Notes under the pieces: model-generated | Databases searched by the model: none | Told to the model about the DNA's origin: nothing | Seen by the model: the letters and a program-made list of their open reading frames with translations, nothing else | Position numbers and translations under genes: made by a program | NCBI GenBank assembly: GCA_016932575.1 | Contig: JAFGCO010000056.1 | Span: forward strand, 124,001 to 188,000 | DNA length: 64,000 nucleotides | DNA from: a bacterium | Lineage (GTDB): Bacteria; Zhuqueibacterota; QNDG01; JAFGCO01 | Direction of reading: 5' to 3' | Shown here: one piece after another, positions 18,348-27,186 of the stretch | Layout: each line of letters starts with the position of its first letter | How positions within the stretch are numbered: position 1 is the first letter of the stretch

Positions 18348-18530
18348 TTAAATTTCTTTGGGAACGACAACCATACGCCCACCATAGTAACCGCAATTCG
18401 GACAGGCACGATGAGGAAGCTTTGGATGATGACAATGCGAACATTCAGACAAACTTGGTGCCGCTAACTTTTGATGTGTTCTTCGCTTATTTCTACGCGA
18501 TTTTGATGTTTTATACTTGGGTAAAGGCAC
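18348..18530 (-). CDS. rpmF: 50S ribosomal protein L32
   Basis: A 60-residue basic ribosomal protein starting MPLPKYKTSKSRRNKRR. It retains a zinc ribbon of the CxxC-CxxC type (CSHC and CPNC). It lies between the yceD-like gene and plsX, an arrangement conserved in many bacteria. Confidence 0.97.
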   Translation of the reverse strand: MPLPKYKTSKSRRNKRRTHQKLAAPSLSECSHCHHPKLPHRACPNCGYYGGRMVVVPKEI

Positions 18531-18553
18531 GACCCGTCTCCTTTCAATGACTT

Positions 18554-19084
18554 TTATTCATTCAAATTTAAATTGCTCAGGGCTTCCCAACGCGTGTCGA
18601 TCTCATCTTTTTTGCAGGAGCAACTATGATTATTCAGATTGACACCACAATAAGGACACAGCCCTTTGCATGAATCTTTACATAAAATTTTATCGGGAAT
18701 CGCCAGAAACAGAGCATCAATGACTTCCTGCGTAATATCCAAAACAACTGCATGGCTATCAAATAAGCGAATCTCTCCTCCCTCGGCTTTCTCGATTTTC
18801 AAAGAATCCGGGGTAAATAGAGTCGTCACATCGCTCTTGACATCATTTTTAAACGATTCACCGCATCGATCACAATATAATAATGAATCCGCAATCACTG
18901 CAAGCTTGACAATAATATCTTCGCCTAAAACTGTGACATTCACTTGAATACTTAATTTATCAATATACGCTCTTTTTTCGCTTATCTCTTTTGAATTGAT
19001 TTCCACATCAAAAGAGAAAACAGTCTCTCCTCTGCGTATAGCAGCAAGCGGGATGCTTATTTTCTCCAAATCAAACGATGGCAA
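18554..19084 (-). CDS. YceD/DUF177 domain protein
   Basis: A 176-residue DUF177 (YceD) protein. Family members are nearly always encoded next to rpmF and in some species affect 23S rRNA accumulation. CDRCGESF in the middle and the cysteine-rich C-terminus (CKGLCPYCGVNLN, then CSCKK) are typical, as is the final DTRWEALSNL. It is the first gene of the rpmF-plsX-fab operon, after a 106-base AT-rich gap that may hold the main promoter. Confidence 0.9.
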   Translation of the reverse strand: MPSFDLEKISIPLAAIRRGETVFSFDVEINSKEISEKRAYIDKLSIQVNVTVLGEDIIVKLAVIADSLLYCDRCGESFKNDVKSDVTTLFTPDSLKIEKAEGGEIRLFDSHAVVLDITQEVIDALFLAIPDKILCKDSCKGLCPYCGVNLNNHSCSCKKDEIDTRWEALSNLNLNE

Positions 19085-19190
19085 ATTTAGTTAATTCTCC
19101 ATTAAGAATCAAGTTAAAAAAATTTTATATATTTTTCTCTGCTCAACAGACTTTTCAACTTTAAAACCTCAAGCAAAAATGTGGAAAAAT

Positions 19191-21509
19191 CTACCAAATA
19201 TCTGTTTTTAAATACTCATCAATCGCAAAAGCGGCCTTTTTTCCGGCTCCCATGGCCAGAATCACGGTCGCCGCTCCAGTCACAATATCCCCTCCGGCAA
19301 AAACACCTCTTTTTGAGGTTTTTCCGGTTTGCTCATCAGCCACGATATTGTCCCATTTATTAAGTTTCAGATCTGGTGTCGTTTTCGTAAGCAAAGGATT
19401 TGCCCCTTGTCCAATCGCCATTACCACAGTATCGACGCGAATGGTAAACTCTGATGCATCAATCGGAATGGGCCGCCGTCTGCCGGAGCTGTCCGGCTCT
19501 CCCAATTCCATACGAATACATTCGATTTCTTTAACCCAGCCCCGTTCATCACCAATAATCCGGACCGGGTTGGTTAACAAATGAGGTTCAATACCTTCTT
19601 CAAATGCATTTTGTATCTCTTCCTCTCTGGCCGGCATTTGTTCGCGGGCCCTCCGGTAGACAAGAAATACTTTTTTTGTATTCAAACGGCGGGCGCATCG
19701 AGCTGAATCCATAGCGACATTACCACCACCGACAACCGCCACATAATCACCTGTATAAATAGGTGTGTCATATTCAGGAAATTTATAGGCTTTCATTAAG
19801 TTGACTCTTGTAAGAAATTCATTGGCAGAATATACACCATTCAAATTCTCCCCCTCAATACCCATAAAATAGGGCAAGCCCGCACCTGTGCCAATAAAGA
19901 CCGCATGGTAACCTTTTTCAAAAAGTTGATCGATTGTAAAGGTCCGACCGATGACATGATCCAGCTTGATTTCGACTCCCAATTTTTCGATGTAAGCTGA
20001 TTCCTGCCTTACAATACGTTTGGGCAAACGGAATTCAGGAATACCATACGCCAAAACGCCTCCGGATTTATGCAACGCTTCAAAAATAGTAACCGCATGC
20101 CCCATTTTAGCCAGTTCACCACTGACTGTCAATCCTGCAGGACCGGCACCGATAACAGCGACTTTTTTTCCTGTGGATGCCGCTTTGACAATTATTTCAT
20201 TTTCTGAAAGCGCTGTCTCATAATCAGCGGCGAACCGCTCCAACCGTCCGATCGATATAGGATTCCCTTTCTTGTTGAGAACACATTTTAACTCACACTG
20301 CTCTTCCTGTGGACAGACACGGCCGCATATCGCCGGAAGGCTGTTCATTTCTTTAATCTTTTGGATGGATCCGATAAAATCTTTTTCCATGATCTTGGCA
20401 ATAAACGCCGGAATATCAATTGAGACCGGACAACCTGATATGCAGGGCGCCTTTTTACATTGAAGGCATCGTGACGCTTCTGCCATGGCCATCTCTGCTG
20501 TATATCCAAGGGCCACTTCATCAAAATTGTGTACACGTTTTTCGGGAGCCTGTTTTGGCATCTCAACTTGAGATTTTGATTTTTCTTGCACTTGGTGCGA
20601 AGGTTCCATAAGTAATGTTGAAACTTCATGCTGATTTTTTTTACTCTCTACCTTTGTAGTATCCAGTCGGCACTGATGCAGTTCAACTGCCCTTTTCTCT
20701 TGTTTCTTATATGTTCCTGACCGCTGTATGAGTTCATCAAAATTGACCTCATGTCCATTAAATTCAGGACCGTCCACACATACAAACTTTGTCTCACCTC
20801 CTACGGTCACACGGCATCCTCCGCACATACCCGTCGCATCCACCATTAAAGCATTTAAACTGACCAGTGTGGGAATATGATATTTTTTGGTTATGCTGGA
20901 TACAGCCGCCATCATCACTGCAGGTCCAATGGCCACAACTTGATTGATTAATTCTCCCTGATCGATCAATTTCTGCAACAGTTCTGTTACAAAGCCTTTT
21001 TCACCTGCACTTCCGTCATCCGTACAAATCAACTGCCGATCGCTAAGCGCTTTCATTTCTTCGGTCAGTATCAACATATCTCGGGATCTTGCCCCGATAA
21101 TCGATACAATTCGATTGCCGATTGCCTTCATGGCTTTGGTAATTGGATAGGTCGGTGCAGTTCCCACTCCTCCGCCAATCACTACCACAGTCCCTACTTT
21201 TTCTATATGTGTCGGCCTTCCAAGTGGACCCGCCACATCCATGATGATATCTCCCGGTTTCATTGAATCCAGCTTTCTGGTCGCCACGCCTACAATTTGA
21301 ATTATCAAGCGAATGATCCCGGTTTTTCGATCACTTTGAACAACAGTCAGTGGAAGGCGTTCACCCTGTTCATCTGTCCGGAGAACCACAAATTGCCCCG
21401 GCAGAACGTTCCGCGTTACATGCGGCACATAAATATCAAGCTGCTCAAGTTGAGGCCCTAACGATTTTTTCGTAACAATTTCATTTTCTTTAAATGATGC
21501 GTTTTTCAC
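19191..21509 (-). CDS. Fused NfnAB-type ferredoxin:NADP+ oxidoreductase / glutamate-synthase-like flavoprotein
   Basis: A 772-residue fusion. Residues 1-260 are a ferredoxin-reductase/PyrK-like NfnA domain with IGGGVGTAP (111-119) and the [2Fe-2S] site Cys229, Cys232, Cys244; Asp224 may be the fourth ligand as in NfnA. After a lysine- and glutamine-rich linker (about 265-330) comes a GltD/NfnB-like domain. It has two [4Fe-4S] motifs (Cys348/351/356/360 and Cys395/399/405/409) and FAD and NADP sites (IGAGPAGL 453-460, VVGGGNVAMD). NfnAB bifurcates electrons between NADPH, NAD+ and ferredoxin. The fused form is often annotated as a PyrK/GltD-like bifunctional protein. No large GltB subunit is nearby, which argues against plain glutamate synthase. 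Confidence 0.88.
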   Translation of the reverse strand: MKNASFKENEIVTKKSLGPQLEQLDIYVPHVTRNVLPGQFVVLRTDEQGERLPLTVVQSDRKTGIIRLIIQIVGVATRKLDSMKPGDIIMDVAGPLGRPTHIEKVGTVVVIGGGVGTAPTYPITKAMKAIGNRIVSIIGARSRDMLILTEEMKALSDRQLICTDDGSAGEKGFVTELLQKLIDQGELINQVVAIGPAVMMAAVSSITKKYHIPTLVSLNALMVDATGMCGGCRVTVGGETKFVCVDGPEFNGHEVNFDELIQRSGTYKKQEKRAVELHQCRLDTTKVESKKNQHEVSTLLMEPSHQVQEKSKSQVEMPKQAPEKRVHNFDEVALGYTAEMAMAEASRCLQCKKAPCISGCPVSIDIPAFIAKIMEKDFIGSIQKIKEMNSLPAICGRVCPQEEQCELKCVLNKKGNPISIGRLERFAADYETALSENEIIVKAASTGKKVAVIGAGPAGLTVSGELAKMGHAVTIFEALHKSGGVLAYGIPEFRLPKRIVRQESAYIEKLGVEIKLDHVIGRTFTIDQLFEKGYHAVFIGTGAGLPYFMGIEGENLNGVYSANEFLTRVNLMKAYKFPEYDTPIYTGDYVAVVGGGNVAMDSARCARRLNTKKVFLVYRRAREQMPAREEEIQNAFEEGIEPHLLTNPVRIIGDERGWVKEIECIRMELGEPDSSGRRRPIPIDASEFTIRVDTVVMAIGQGANPLLTKTTPDLKLNKWDNIVADEQTGKTSKRGVFAGGDIVTGAATVILAMGAGKKAAFAIDEYLKTDIW

Positions 21510-21627
21510 AATCAGCCAGCCCCGATATAATTCAAAGTATGATACTAAAGATTTGTAATGTAATTAAATTTTATACAAATTTCAAATATTTACTCACCCT
21601 TTTGTGCAATCTGCTCATAGCACACAT

Positions 21628-22800
21628 TTATTCATTATCATAAACCGCCTTTTCAAGTATGTATGTCAATTCTTCTTCATTTAATTGAACCGGGTTCCCC
21701 TGCATACTGCTTGCTTTCATGGATTTCCGAATAATTTCAGAAAATGCCTCTCTATGAATACCATACTCTGACAATGATCGAATCTTTAAATGCCTGCATA
21801 AATCCTGAATCCATGTTAAAGCATCATCTGCTGTTGCCTGACTATTCCCCGTAAAAATCCGGCCCAACTGGTGAAAACGGTTGATCAACAAAGGATTCGA
21901 TTGTCTCGTTTTTAAAGCCCGAAGATTGGTTTCCATGACATAAGGCAGTAATCGAGCGCAAATCACACCATGCGGCGCCGGAAACATCCCCCCCATTGGA
22001 CCGGCAATGCCATGAACAGCGCCCAACTTGGCATTTGCCAGAGCCAATCCCCCAAATAAACTGGCAAGTGCCATATCTTCCCTTGCATCCTGGTCGTCAC
22101 CCCTGTCATAAACCTTGTTAATCGATCGTGCAGCCCGCTTCAATCCTTCTTTACATATGGCGTCTGTAAGCGGATTGTGTTTATGGGTCAGATAGGGCTC
22201 TATCAATTGTGTCAGGGCATCGAGCCCGGTACTGGCAGTCACATCAGAGGGCATGGAATAAGTCAGTTCCGGATCAATAACTGCCATGTATGGAATCATC
22301 CATACATGCCGCATACTGACCTTCACATGCTGTTCAGGAGATTTGATCACAGCATTTTTAGTGACTTCTGTTCCGGTCCCGGCTGTTGTTGGAATTGCAA
22401 TATACGGAACCGGATGCTTCTGAATGGCCTGCCCTTTGCCTATAACTTCCAGATACTCTATCAAATCCGCCGAATTTGTAAGCAATGCGGATACAACTTT
22501 ACCAGTATCCAGCACACTGCCTCCCCCGATGCCCACCACAACATCTGCATTGAATTTACGGGCTCTCTGAACAGCTTCAAACACGCCGGGGATGTCGGGT
22601 TCACCGGAAATTGAACAGGTTTCAACCGTCAGTGCCTTTAAAATCAGGTCATCTTTCATCCATTGAGTGCGCTGCCGGTTATGACCGGTAATCAAAAAAA
22701 CTCGTTTGCCCAAATCGAAAACACGGTCCGGTACTTTTCTGCTTGTACCTATGCCGAAAATAATCTGACTGGCAGTGGCAAACTGAAACATCATCTTCAT
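21628..22800 (-). CDS. Iron-containing alcohol dehydrogenase family protein
   Basis: A 390-residue group III (iron-type) alcohol dehydrogenase. It has [12 protein letters not shown] (90-101) and PTTAGTGTE (136-144) for NAD(P) binding. Metal positions are Asp193, His262 ([10 protein letters not shown]) and His276 (PHGVICA). The position that is histidine in FucO (DALTH) is glutamine here (Gln197, [10 protein letters not shown]). I recall this variant from a distinct subfamily, but metal preference and substrate are uncertain. It overlaps the LsrG-like gene upstream by 4 bases, or nearly so, implying coupled translation. Confidence 0.9.
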   Translation of the reverse strand: MKMMFQFATASQIIFGIGTSRKVPDRVFDLGKRVFLITGHNRQRTQWMKDDLILKALTVETCSISGEPDIPGVFEAVQRARKFNADVVVGIGGGSVLDTGKVVSALLTNSADLIEYLEVIGKGQAIQKHPVPYIAIPTTAGTGTEVTKNAVIKSPEQHVKVSMRHVWMIPYMAVIDPELTYSMPSDVTASTGLDALTQLIEPYLTHKHNPLTDAICKEGLKRAARSINKVYDRGDDQDAREDMALASLFGGLALANAKLGAVHGIAGPMGGMFPAPHGVICARLLPYVMETNLRALKTRQSNPLLINRFHQLGRIFTGNSQATADDALTWIQDLCRHLKIRSLSEYGIHREAFSEIIRKSMKASSMQGNPVQLNEEELTYILEKAVYDNE

Positions 22801-23099
22801 CCGGCATCCTTCGGAAAAAGATTGTCGAACTTTACACTGTATCTCGGTTCTGCCATCATCTCAGCTACTGCGTCCCGCCATTTCTGATAATGCGCGGTTT
22901 CTTTATGTCTTGCCGGATCCTCAGGCGTACGATATACCTCAACCAGTACAAACCGGTTTGGATCATCCTGCTGCTGGATCACATCAAAGCGTGCAACGCC
23001 GGCCTCAAGAATACTGTTTTTCGCATTTTCAATAGAAATCTGAATGAAATCCTCTATACACCCAGGTTTCACATGGACATGAACAAGGACAATAAACAT
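22797..23099 (-). CDS. LsrG-like / antibiotic biosynthesis monooxygenase (ABM) domain protein
   Basis: A 100-residue ferredoxin-like dimeric alpha/beta-barrel protein of the ABM/YgiN superfamily. The [20 protein letters not shown] stretch and the [10 protein letters not shown] segment closely match LsrG, which isomerises phosphorylated autoinducer-2. No lsr transport, kinase or luxS gene is nearby, so AI-2 processing is unproven; a detoxifying or isomerase role paired with the alcohol dehydrogenase is equally possible. The second ATG (8 bases from GGAGG) was preferred to the one 6 bases earlier. Confidence 0.8.
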   Translation of the reverse strand: MFIVLVHVHVKPGCIEDFIQISIENAKNSILEAGVARFDVIQQQDDPNRFVLVEVYRTPEDPARHKETAHYQKWRDAVAEMMAEPRYSVKFDNLFPKDAG

Positions 23100-23274
23100 A
23101 AACATTTCCTCCCATCGATTTAAATTTCTAGTTCAGGAATTTAATCTAAAACTGAATATAATGTCCGGTGCAGAATCATTTTGAAAAATGTAATGATACA
23201 ATCAATAAAATCCTGGCTGCCAGCTATCAGAATATTTCATGCAATCCCGGGAAACAGTCTTTACTGATCCGGTT

Positions 23275-24009
23275 TTATTCATTCAATTCTTCTTCAGTAA
23301 AAAATTCACTGTAATATTTTTTCATACAATCCGGGCAAATCCCGTGAGAAAATTCTGCATCGGAATGTTCCTCCACATAATGCTCGACCTTGACCCAGAA
23401 TCCGTCGTCGTTCCGGATATTTTTGCAGTGCATGCAGATCGGAAGTAATCCTCGAATTTGTGTCAATTCTGCCATTTGGGCGGCTATTTGCTCATTACGC
23501 TGCAGCAACTTTTCAGAAAGATCGGCAATCAGCTCAACAGAAGGCTGCCTTTTTACATACTTTCTATATGCATTAATTAATCCCTGGATATGGTGATGAT
23601 AATCATCACCGGGTGATTGACCGCCTGCTGCATGCTTCATTAAGATAAACAATGCCTGAAATGCCGGATGTAAAAGTACAAATTCCAGCCTGTAGGCCGT
23701 AATAAAATCGTCTTGAACATCATCGCTCTGATGATTCCCGGACAGCATCTCAGCTTTTTTGGCTGCTGCACTTAATTCATCAAGTATCCGTAAGGGAGCA
23801 TCAAACACATTCCGGATTTTCTTCTCGCGTGCCAGTCGAATTAAAAGTTGCCAGTACTTCGCATGCACTTTTTCCTGTTCCGACATATCCAGCCAAAACG
23901 CCTGAAGTTCTCCGGTTGTGTTTCCCGCCATTTGTGAATACACTTTAATGGCAATACCTTCCATTTTCAGACATTGTTCAATAATTTGAACAAAAGACGA
24001 ATCTGTCAT
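23275..24009 (-). CDS. Ferritin-like (rubrerythrin-type) domain fused to a C-terminal four-cysteine motif
   Basis: A 244-residue cytoplasmic protein. Residues 1-150 look like a four-helix ferritin/rubrerythrin fold with candidate di-iron ligands Glu17, Glu46-x-x-His49, Glu109, His114 and His126. A helical or coiled-coil segment (about 155-185) follows. The C-terminus has the motif GLLPICMHCKNIRNDDGFW and later FSHGICPDC, giving Cys192, Cys195, Cys225 and Cys228, a likely metal site. This tail is familiar from the ends of many PAS, response-regulator and GAF proteins, where its function is unknown. An oxygen, iron or redox sensor is a reasonable idea, not shown. Start chosen 6 bases after GGAG. 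Confidence 0.68.
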   Translation of the reverse strand: MTDSSFVQIIEQCLKMEGIAIKVYSQMAGNTTGELQAFWLDMSEQEKVHAKYWQLLIRLAREKKIRNVFDAPLRILDELSAAAKKAEMLSGNHQSDDVQDDFITAYRLEFVLLHPAFQALFILMKHAAGGQSPGDDYHHHIQGLINAYRKYVKRQPSVELIADLSEKLLQRNEQIAAQMAELTQIRGLLPICMHCKNIRNDDGFWVKVEHYVEEHSDAEFSHGICPDCMKKYYSEFFTEEELNE

Positions 24010-24067
24010 CATCATCTCCATAATTTATTCAGAATGTACTGCTGTACCCACATGAACAGTCTCAGAA

Positions 24068-24439
24068 TCATGCCGGTTCCGTCCGGTCCGACAATCGGCA
24101 TTTATTCCCCTTATGATCCACCCGGACAAATGTAATCCGGGTACTGAATACCGATCTTTCATCTTTTGAGTCCGAAGATCGGGCTTCCACGTCCACTGTA
24201 TAAGAGACAGATGTTTTCCCCTGATTTTGATACCGGATATAAAACCGAAGAATGGCTCCGTTTTGAACTTGTTCCTTGAATTCCACCCTGTCCATACCCA
24301 CCGTGACAAAAGTGCATCCGGGATATTCTCGAGTCGCTGCCAGCCAGGCAAACTCATCAACCCATTTCAGCATGACGCCACCAAATAATGCGCCGTGATG
24401 ATTTAAATGTTCCGGACGCACCAAAGCAAAATTTTCCAT
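24068..24439 (-). CDS. Acyl-CoA thioesterase, hotdog fold (YciA-like)
   Basis: A 123-residue single hotdog-domain thioesterase. The motif NHHGALFGGVMLKWVDEFA (13-31) carries the conserved Asp28 used in YciA/BACH-type enzymes. It would hydrolyse short to medium acyl-CoAs in the cytoplasm. A GGTGG lies 4 bases from the ATG. The 3' end lies 58 bases from the ferritin-like gene, on the same strand. The substrate range cannot be read from sequence. Confidence 0.87.
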   Translation of the reverse strand: MENFALVRPEHLNHHGALFGGVMLKWVDEFAWLAATREYPGCTFVTVGMDRVEFKEQVQNGAILRFYIRYQNQGKTSVSYTVDVEARSSDSKDERSVFSTRITFVRVDHKGNKCRLSDRTEPA

Positions 24440-24527
24440 AAGACCACCCTGCTATAGTAAAAACGAATACACCAATCACCCTTTGTGATTCTACCTGCTG
24501 CATTTCCTTCTCATTAGCTCGCTCAGG

Positions 24528-26753
24528 TCAGGTTTTTAAAATAACCTTCCCGGTTCCCGGTGCCAATGTAACCCTATCAGAATTCAACCGGTACAGCGGA
24601 TCCTCACCTGCTAATTGCTCATCTGCCATAACATTCCAGAAGCCCTCCGGCAACGATAAAGTAAACTCCTCCCGCTGATTGCAATTTAACAAAACCATCA
24701 TACTATAACCGCAATCGGGATCCGTTAAGCAATAAGCAAATATAAGCGGATCATGTGTTTCAAAAAACACATTTTTACAAGCAGATGGTTTCCGGAAAAC
24801 CGGGAATTTTCGCCGTAAGGCAATTAAACCCGAATAATAATTCACCAGTTCCTGGTTCATCTTCATATGCGCATAATTAATCCAGTTGGTCTCATCATCC
24901 TTATTATAGCTGTTATGATCAATGAAGCCGGGATAGGTATCCGGCAGTTTTGTCGGCGCAATGACTTTGCTTCTCCCAAATTCCTGGCCCGAATGAATCA
25001 TAACGCTACCGCGGCTGGTTAATAAAATCAGTGCTGCCATCTTGTTATATTTTAACTGGGTTTCTGAGAGTCGGGAATGGGCATCCAAATCATCCACAGG
25101 ACGGGACGGATCCGTTTCATTCAAACCGATACGGATGAAATCGCCCAATGAATAATCATCATGCGATTCTAGATAATTGACCGCATGGGAGACTTTTAAA
25201 AACGGACCTCCGCCATTTTTAACTGAACCAAAGAAAATATTTTTAATATATTCAGGAGTGACATTCCGCCAAAGCCGGCCAAAAATCAATCCCAAACCAT
25301 CATTGGGATTATCACCCTTGACACTGTTTCGAAACAAATCATTCCATGCACCCCAGCCCAGCTGAGAAAATCCCTGTAAATCATATTTACCCCTCCCCCA
25401 AGGTTCAGCAATCAAGACGACATCCGGATTGACCTTTCGCAACACTTTGGTCAATGTTTTTAATGTATCATAATCGATCATTGTCGCCAGATCAAACCGG
25501 AATCCGTCAATGTGATATTCAGTCATCCAGTAGATCAGACTGTCAAGAATCAATTTCCGGGACATGGGCCGTTCTGTCTTAAAATCGTTACCGCAGCCGC
25601 TTGCTGTTGTCAGATTCTGATCGTTGTCAAGTCTGAAATAGTATTTTTTATCTACAAATTTTAATGGATTTAAATCATACTGAGATACATGATTATAAAC
25701 CACATCCATAATCACTGCGATCCCTTGATGATGGAGCGTTTTCACCAGGGTTTTCAGTTCAGTAACCGCCCGACCATCCTGTCCCATATATGCATTGGGA
25801 CTCATGGTACCTCCGGTGGCATAATAAGATTCCGGCGCAAAAAAATAAGACGTCATATATCCCCAATGATTCCGTTCATATGCATTCCAGTCATTCAAAA
25901 TATCCAGGTCTTCATTTTTATAATCAACCTCAATATTCCCGAACTCCTGCACAGGCATCAACTCGACACAGTTCACACCAAGCTCAAGAAGGTGGTTCAA
26001 TCCACCGCGGCCTTCCAATGAAGTTAATCCCAGATATGTTCCACGCAACGCATCCTGAATTTCTGAAGAAGGATGCAGGGTCATGTCGCGTACATGCATT
26101 TCGTAAATGATCAAATCTTCCGGAGGGATTTTCATCCATATATCCCCTTCCCAATCAAAATCACCTGGAGGAAACAGCAGTGTTTTGGCCGGATGCATAA
26201 AATGATTTTTAGTGACCACGGCACGTGAATAGGGATCTGCCAGCACTTCAGACGAATCAAACATTTCTGTTTCATCATCCGGTCCTTCAACCCGGTAACC
26301 ATAATACCGATAGCTCTTCAGGTTATCAACTTTCACTTCCCATACGCCTTCTTCATCTTTAATCATATCAATTTGCGCATCACAATGTTCATAATAGTTT
26401 TCAAAAAAAACAAGCTTTACCCATTTCGCCCGCGGTGCAAACAACCGGAATATATGGATTCCATTCTCAACACGATATCCTAACGATTTTCTCGAGTAAA
26501 ATAAATCCAGTACACCGTCAGGCTGAATCTTTTTTTCTCCAGAATCACCGATTTTTAGCGTATACGATTGTGTCAGGTTAAAAGGAGACGTGCGAAGCGT
26601 GAAAACTTCTTCATGCCGGGATACTTCAAAAATATCAATCCGGGGCTCGATAATAAAAGAGGACGGATCCATAGAAGCGGATGCCGGATGGATGTGCACT
26701 TCCAATGTATCAGGCTTTTGTATTTTTGCGTATATAATATTCAAATTGTACAA
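24528..26753 (-). CDS. Pullulanase/debranching-type GH13 glycoside hydrolase
   Basis: A 741-residue cytoplasmic alpha-1,6-glucan debranching enzyme, most like type I pullulanase. It has an N-terminal beta-rich region, a CBM48-like module (about 90-190) and a GH13 barrel. Catalytic residues are Asp421 (DGFRFDLAT), Glu450 (IAEPWG) and the transition-state Asp532 (LESHDDY); region I is MDVVYNHV (349-356). The pullulanase hallmark YNWGYDP is changed to NHWGYMT (295-301). No signal peptide is visible, so the substrate is internal glycogen or imported maltodextrin. The start is TTG directly after an in-frame stop; the ATG at 26672 is an alternative. Confidence 0.88.
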   Translation of the reverse strand: MYNLNIIYAKIQKPDTLEVHIHPASASMDPSSFIIEPRIDIFEVSRHEEVFTLRTSPFNLTQSYTLKIGDSGEKKIQPDGVLDLFYSRKSLGYRVENGIHIFRLFAPRAKWVKLVFFENYYEHCDAQIDMIKDEEGVWEVKVDNLKSYRYYGYRVEGPDDETEMFDSSEVLADPYSRAVVTKNHFMHPAKTLLFPPGDFDWEGDIWMKIPPEDLIIYEMHVRDMTLHPSSEIQDALRGTYLGLTSLEGRGGLNHLLELGVNCVELMPVQEFGNIEVDYKNEDLDILNDWNAYERNHWGYMTSYFFAPESYYATGGTMSPNAYMGQDGRAVTELKTLVKTLHHQGIAVIMDVVYNHVSQYDLNPLKFVDKKYYFRLDNDQNLTTASGCGNDFKTERPMSRKLILDSLIYWMTEYHIDGFRFDLATMIDYDTLKTLTKVLRKVNPDVVLIAEPWGRGKYDLQGFSQLGWGAWNDLFRNSVKGDNPNDGLGLIFGRLWRNVTPEYIKNIFFGSVKNGGGPFLKVSHAVNYLESHDDYSLGDFIRIGLNETDPSRPVDDLDAHSRLSETQLKYNKMAALILLTSRGSVMIHSGQEFGRSKVIAPTKLPDTYPGFIDHNSYNKDDETNWINYAHMKMNQELVNYYSGLIALRRKFPVFRKPSACKNVFFETHDPLIFAYCLTDPDCGYSMMVLLNCNQREEFTLSLPEGFWNVMADEQLAGEDPLYRLNSDRVTLAPGTGKVILKT

Positions 26754-26853
26754 TCATCGTAAAAATTTATTTGAAACAAATTTGGTTAACGATTAGTTAA
26801 ATTTATGTAATGTGGATGACCTACTTCATTCACTGCATAACTCTCTCCCTCCC

Positions 26854-26888
26854 ATGACAGGCCGTATGACTTTTCATCGGCCTGTCAT
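26854..26888 (-). terminator. Strong hairpin after the rfaE1/small membrane protein genes
   Basis: A perfect 11-bp stem (ATGACAGGCCG/CGGCCTGTCAT) with a nested 4-bp stem-loop, 55 bases past the stop of the small membrane protein. It lacks a T-run on either strand, so it may end or protect the transcript with help from other factors rather than act as a classical terminator. Confidence 0.5.
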
Positions 26889-26942
26889 CCATTCAAGAGA
26901 TAAAACAACAAGTAATATTTTTTAGAAAATATAAGATAAAAT

Positions 26943-27167
26943 CTATCGTCCACGATAAATCCAGAACCAGATAAGCAAAACCAGGAAAGCCAACTCAATA
27001 AAAACGCCGGTAAAAACAAAACGCCATCGTGTCCCCTTGCTCGGTTTCCAATCTGCATCGAACGCTATTCTCTCTGTAAACGCTTTCAATTGCATACCCA
27101 ATTCCGGCTTAAATACAAGTATGACCAAAATAAGTGCCATGACCAAAAGATAGATAATTAAATACAT
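26943..27167 (-). CDS. Small membrane protein of unknown function
   Basis: A 74-residue protein with two predicted membrane helices (about 3-18 and 50-70) joined by a polar, tryptophan-containing segment (DADWKPSKGTRWRF). I do not recognise a family. The start was placed at the ATG 9 bases after GGAGG, which leaves a 19-base gap to rfaE1. A longer frame reaching into rfaE1 gives no sensible protein. It ends the cutA-tonB-exbB-rfaE1 run, so an envelope role is likely but undefined. Confidence 0.7.
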   Translation of the reverse strand: MYLIIYLLVMALILVILVFKPELGMQLKAFTERIAFDADWKPSKGTRWRFVFTGVFIELAFLVLLIWFWIYRGR

Positions 27168-27186
27168 CAAATAAAACCTCCGATTA

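Noticed and set aside
22177-22614. 145-codon plus-strand frame opposite the alcohol dehydrogenase
   Set aside because: Antisense shadow of a gene with clear NAD and metal motifs.
24025-24360. Minus-strand 111-codon frame inside the thioesterase gene
   Set aside because: Different frame from the hotdog thioesterase, which carries the conserved motif and a ribosome site.
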